In this document: piece after piece, positions 41,600 through 42,848 of the stretch
Numbering within the stretch: position 1 is the stretch's first letter
How the letters are laid out: the number at the start of each line of letters is the position of its first letter
Origin: JBDHTS01 sp044220535
Lineage (GTDB): Bacteria; Pseudomonadota; Alphaproteobacteria; Micavibrionales; Micavibrionaceae
Reading direction: 5' to 3'
Assembly (NCBI GenBank): GCA_044220535.1
Contig: JBGAQU010000011.1
Span: 1-42,848, forward strand
Length of the DNA stretch: 42,848 bases
Notes under the pieces: generated by a model
The model's database searches: none
What the model was told of the DNA's origin: nothing
What the model saw: the letters and a program-made list of their open reading frames with translations, nothing else
Made by a program: the position numbers and the translations under genes

Positions 41600-42091
41600 A
41601 TGGCTTACTTGAATTCGCAACTGACGAAGTTTTTCAGGTCGGTTGCCGATCCCGAAACATTGAATGCCACATATCAAAACCGGCAGGATCTGGCGGACGC
41701 ACGGGTTCAGCAATATGACAGCGGCGTAAAAACAATCAGTAACAGCATTACGCTGGCGATGCTTTCCGCGGCTATTTATTATCTTCCATCCTATCTCATG
41801 ACATTCATGGTTCTTCCGGCAGCGGCCGTCGCCCTGGCCCCGCCAGCAGCTGTTGCGGGCGGCGCTCTCGCGGCTTTGGGAATCATAGCCGGCGCAGGCA
41901 AGGCCTTTGCAGCCTCCGGTGATGTGGAAGACGACGTGAAAGAATATGAGGCCGGCAAAAAATCCGCCGCAACCGTTTCGGACACAACGCAAGCCACCCC
42001 TTGCTGCGCGTATTGCGGTGGCGATCATAGCGTAGGTGGCGGCTGCGGCGCACCGCAAAGGATCACATCGCGCAGGATGTCGCCGACTTAG
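41600..42091 (+). CDS. Small membrane protein with a C-terminal zinc-knuckle-like motif
   Basis: The 163-residue product begins MAYLNSQLTKFFRSVADPET, has two hydrophobic segments (about 50-75 and 77-105, separated by prolines and rich in alanine and glycine), an acidic helix (DVEDDVKEYEAGKKS) and the tail PCCAYCGGDHSVGGGCGAPQ. The spacing C-x2-C-x3-H-x5-C is the same overall length as the CCHC zinc knuckle with the histidine one position early, so it could hold one zinc. The start has AGGAGG, partly in a hairpin. No family is recognised. A membrane-anchored zinc-binding or nucleic-acid-binding role is speculation. Confidence 0.65.
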   Translation: MAYLNSQLTKFFRSVADPETLNATYQNRQDLADARVQQYDSGVKTISNSITLAMLSAAIYYLPSYLMTFMVLPAAAVALAPPAAVAGGALAALGIIAGAGKAFAASGDVEDDVKEYEAGKKSAATVSDTTQATPCCAYCGGDHSVGGGCGAPQRITSRRMSPT

Positions 42092-42097
42092 GATAGA

Positions 42098-42736
42098 TCA
42101 AAATTCAAGTCTAGGATGCTTCCCCGGATCAAAAGAAATACCCTGGCCAAAATTTTTATTGATCAATGAATGACGTAAAAATCCTATCGTAATGCTGCCA
42201 CGCGGATCTGTGCCTGCATAAAAAGGCTGAATGCGCAGAGCCGTTTCCTGTGCCGTGCGAAGAGTGCCTTTCCCTTCACAATACTCGCGAAGGGCCTGAG
42301 ACATTTCAAGTTCATGAATCAAATAACCTCGGCCCTGGCGCAGATCGTCAACATCACGTTCCAAGACAGCATTGCAGATTCTTTGGTTGCTTGTCTTTAG
42401 CTGTTCCACAGATATGTCAAACTGCACAAGGTTTTCACCGATGTCTTCACATACAGTATGAATCAATTCCTTAAATTGCAGAGCACGCGCAAAATCTTCA
42501 TCATCCGGACCCAAATCTCCGATACCTTCATAAAGGATCCGCTCTACAGCACTAGCGCTTTTAAAAAAGACGTATTCCGGATCGCTGACACAGAAACGTC
42601 CTGCTATCACTTCATCCATAATCTCCGGGCGAAATCCCATCGCATCGCAGTAAATCCATGGCATATGGCGAATGGGTGCAGAAGCAAATAAATTTGCCCT
42701 TTGAAAATGTTTTTTCGCATCGGATAAATTATTCAT
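42098..42736 (-). CDS. Unknown soluble protein
   Basis: The 212-residue product has no signal peptide or TM segment. It begins MNNLSDAKKHFQRANLFASA and has three readable parts: an aromatic N-terminal region (RHMPWIYCDAMGF), a helical middle with many acidic residues (DLGPDDEDFARALQFKELIH), and a basic C-terminus (IGFLRHSLINKNFGQG). I recognise no family. GGGAAG lies just before the ATG, and the upstream 100 bp are AT-rich with a possible weak promoter. It meets the zinc-knuckle-like gene tail to tail with six bases between the stop codons. Confidence 0.7.
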   Translation of the reverse strand: MNNLSDAKKHFQRANLFASAPIRHMPWIYCDAMGFRPEIMDEVIAGRFCVSDPEYVFFKSASAVERILYEGIGDLGPDDEDFARALQFKELIHTVCEDIGENLVQFDISVEQLKTSNQRICNAVLERDVDDLRQGRGYLIHELEMSQALREYCEGKGTLRTAQETALRIQPFYAGTDPRGSITIGFLRHSLINKNFGQGISFDPGKHPRLEF

Positions 42737-42848
42737 ATTCTTCCCAAGAGCTCTTATATTTACATATATAATATCACAAGGGGTACATATAAGCCAGATT
42801 CTTGTAAGGCACTAATTATTAATATTTTTTCGTTGAAAATCAGAAAAT
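42737..42848. other. AT-rich end of the window
   Basis: No coding sequence is visible in this 112-bp stretch. On the minus strand TTGTGA and TATAAG with a 15-base gap could be a weak promoter for the gene at 42098-42736. Confidence 0.3.

Noticed and set aside
1..42848. tRNA, rRNA or other structured RNA genes
   Set aside because: I saw no cloverleaf with a conserved T-loop, no rRNA segment and no known riboswitch core on either strand, though a covariance search was not possible.

Overview
The window looks like part of an alphaproteobacterial chromosome. The main reasons are the gene order murB-ddl-ftsQ-ftsA-ftsZ-lpxC-bamD-recN-ligA on one strand, a transhydrogenase split into three genes (pntAA, pntAB, pntB), the 41-residue form of ribosomal protein bL36, and a cluster of GANTC (CcrM-type) sites with a perfect DnaA box upstream of ftsZ. 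I cannot assign a genus. One ambiguous base (25951) and several single-base frameshifts suggest draft sequence, although every core gene reads through cleanly.

Layout. 1-136: tail of an outer-membrane barrel gene. 165-2132: a small membrane sensor-like gene and a frameshifted cytochrome b561. 2193-3577: mreB and rpmJ. 3585-5400: a DUF3307 membrane protein and a cNMP-binding/EAL phosphodiesterase. 5401-13045: a tight five-gene operon read leftwards (TolC-type channel, C39-like ABC exporter, HlyD-type adaptor, secreted protein, CHASE2 nucleotide cyclase). 13245-16564: the pnt operon, with an unknown ORF and a small inverted-repeat element inserted. 16576-18793: a gene with two in-frame stops, an alpha/beta hydrolase and a frameshifted small gene. 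18795-25549: ligA, recN and bamD, with a GHKL ATPase gene on the other strand between ligA and recN. 25652-30177: a GNAT gene, a complete IS1595-type element, znuB and znuA homologues, a porin and a small Cys/His secreted protein. 30325-40400: a queuosine salvage enzyme, lpxC, then the division cluster back to murB. 40497-42736: small secreted, membrane and unknown genes.

How the genes may work together. The division block makes precursors and scaffold for septation: MurB and Ddl for peptidoglycan, FtsQ, FtsA and FtsZ for the divisome. LpxC (lipid A) and BamD (outer-membrane protein assembly) follow in the same orientation. Two paralogous SET-domain genes lie between ftsQ and ftsA, and an unknown gene lies between ftsA and ftsZ. 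The ftsZ upstream region carries nine GANTC sites in 330 bp plus a DnaA box, which suggests replication-coupled control. The cyclase is the last gene of the type I secretion operon and meets the cNMP-binding/EAL gene tail to tail, so cAMP could tune c-di-GMP turnover and thereby secretion or adhesion (inference).

The main candidates for undescribed biology are the ftsQ-SET-SET-ftsA arrangement, the ftsZ regulatory region, the cyclase/EAL/secretion grouping, the solitary GHKL ATPase, and the small membrane protein with a zinc-knuckle-like tail and a hairpin over its ribosome binding site.
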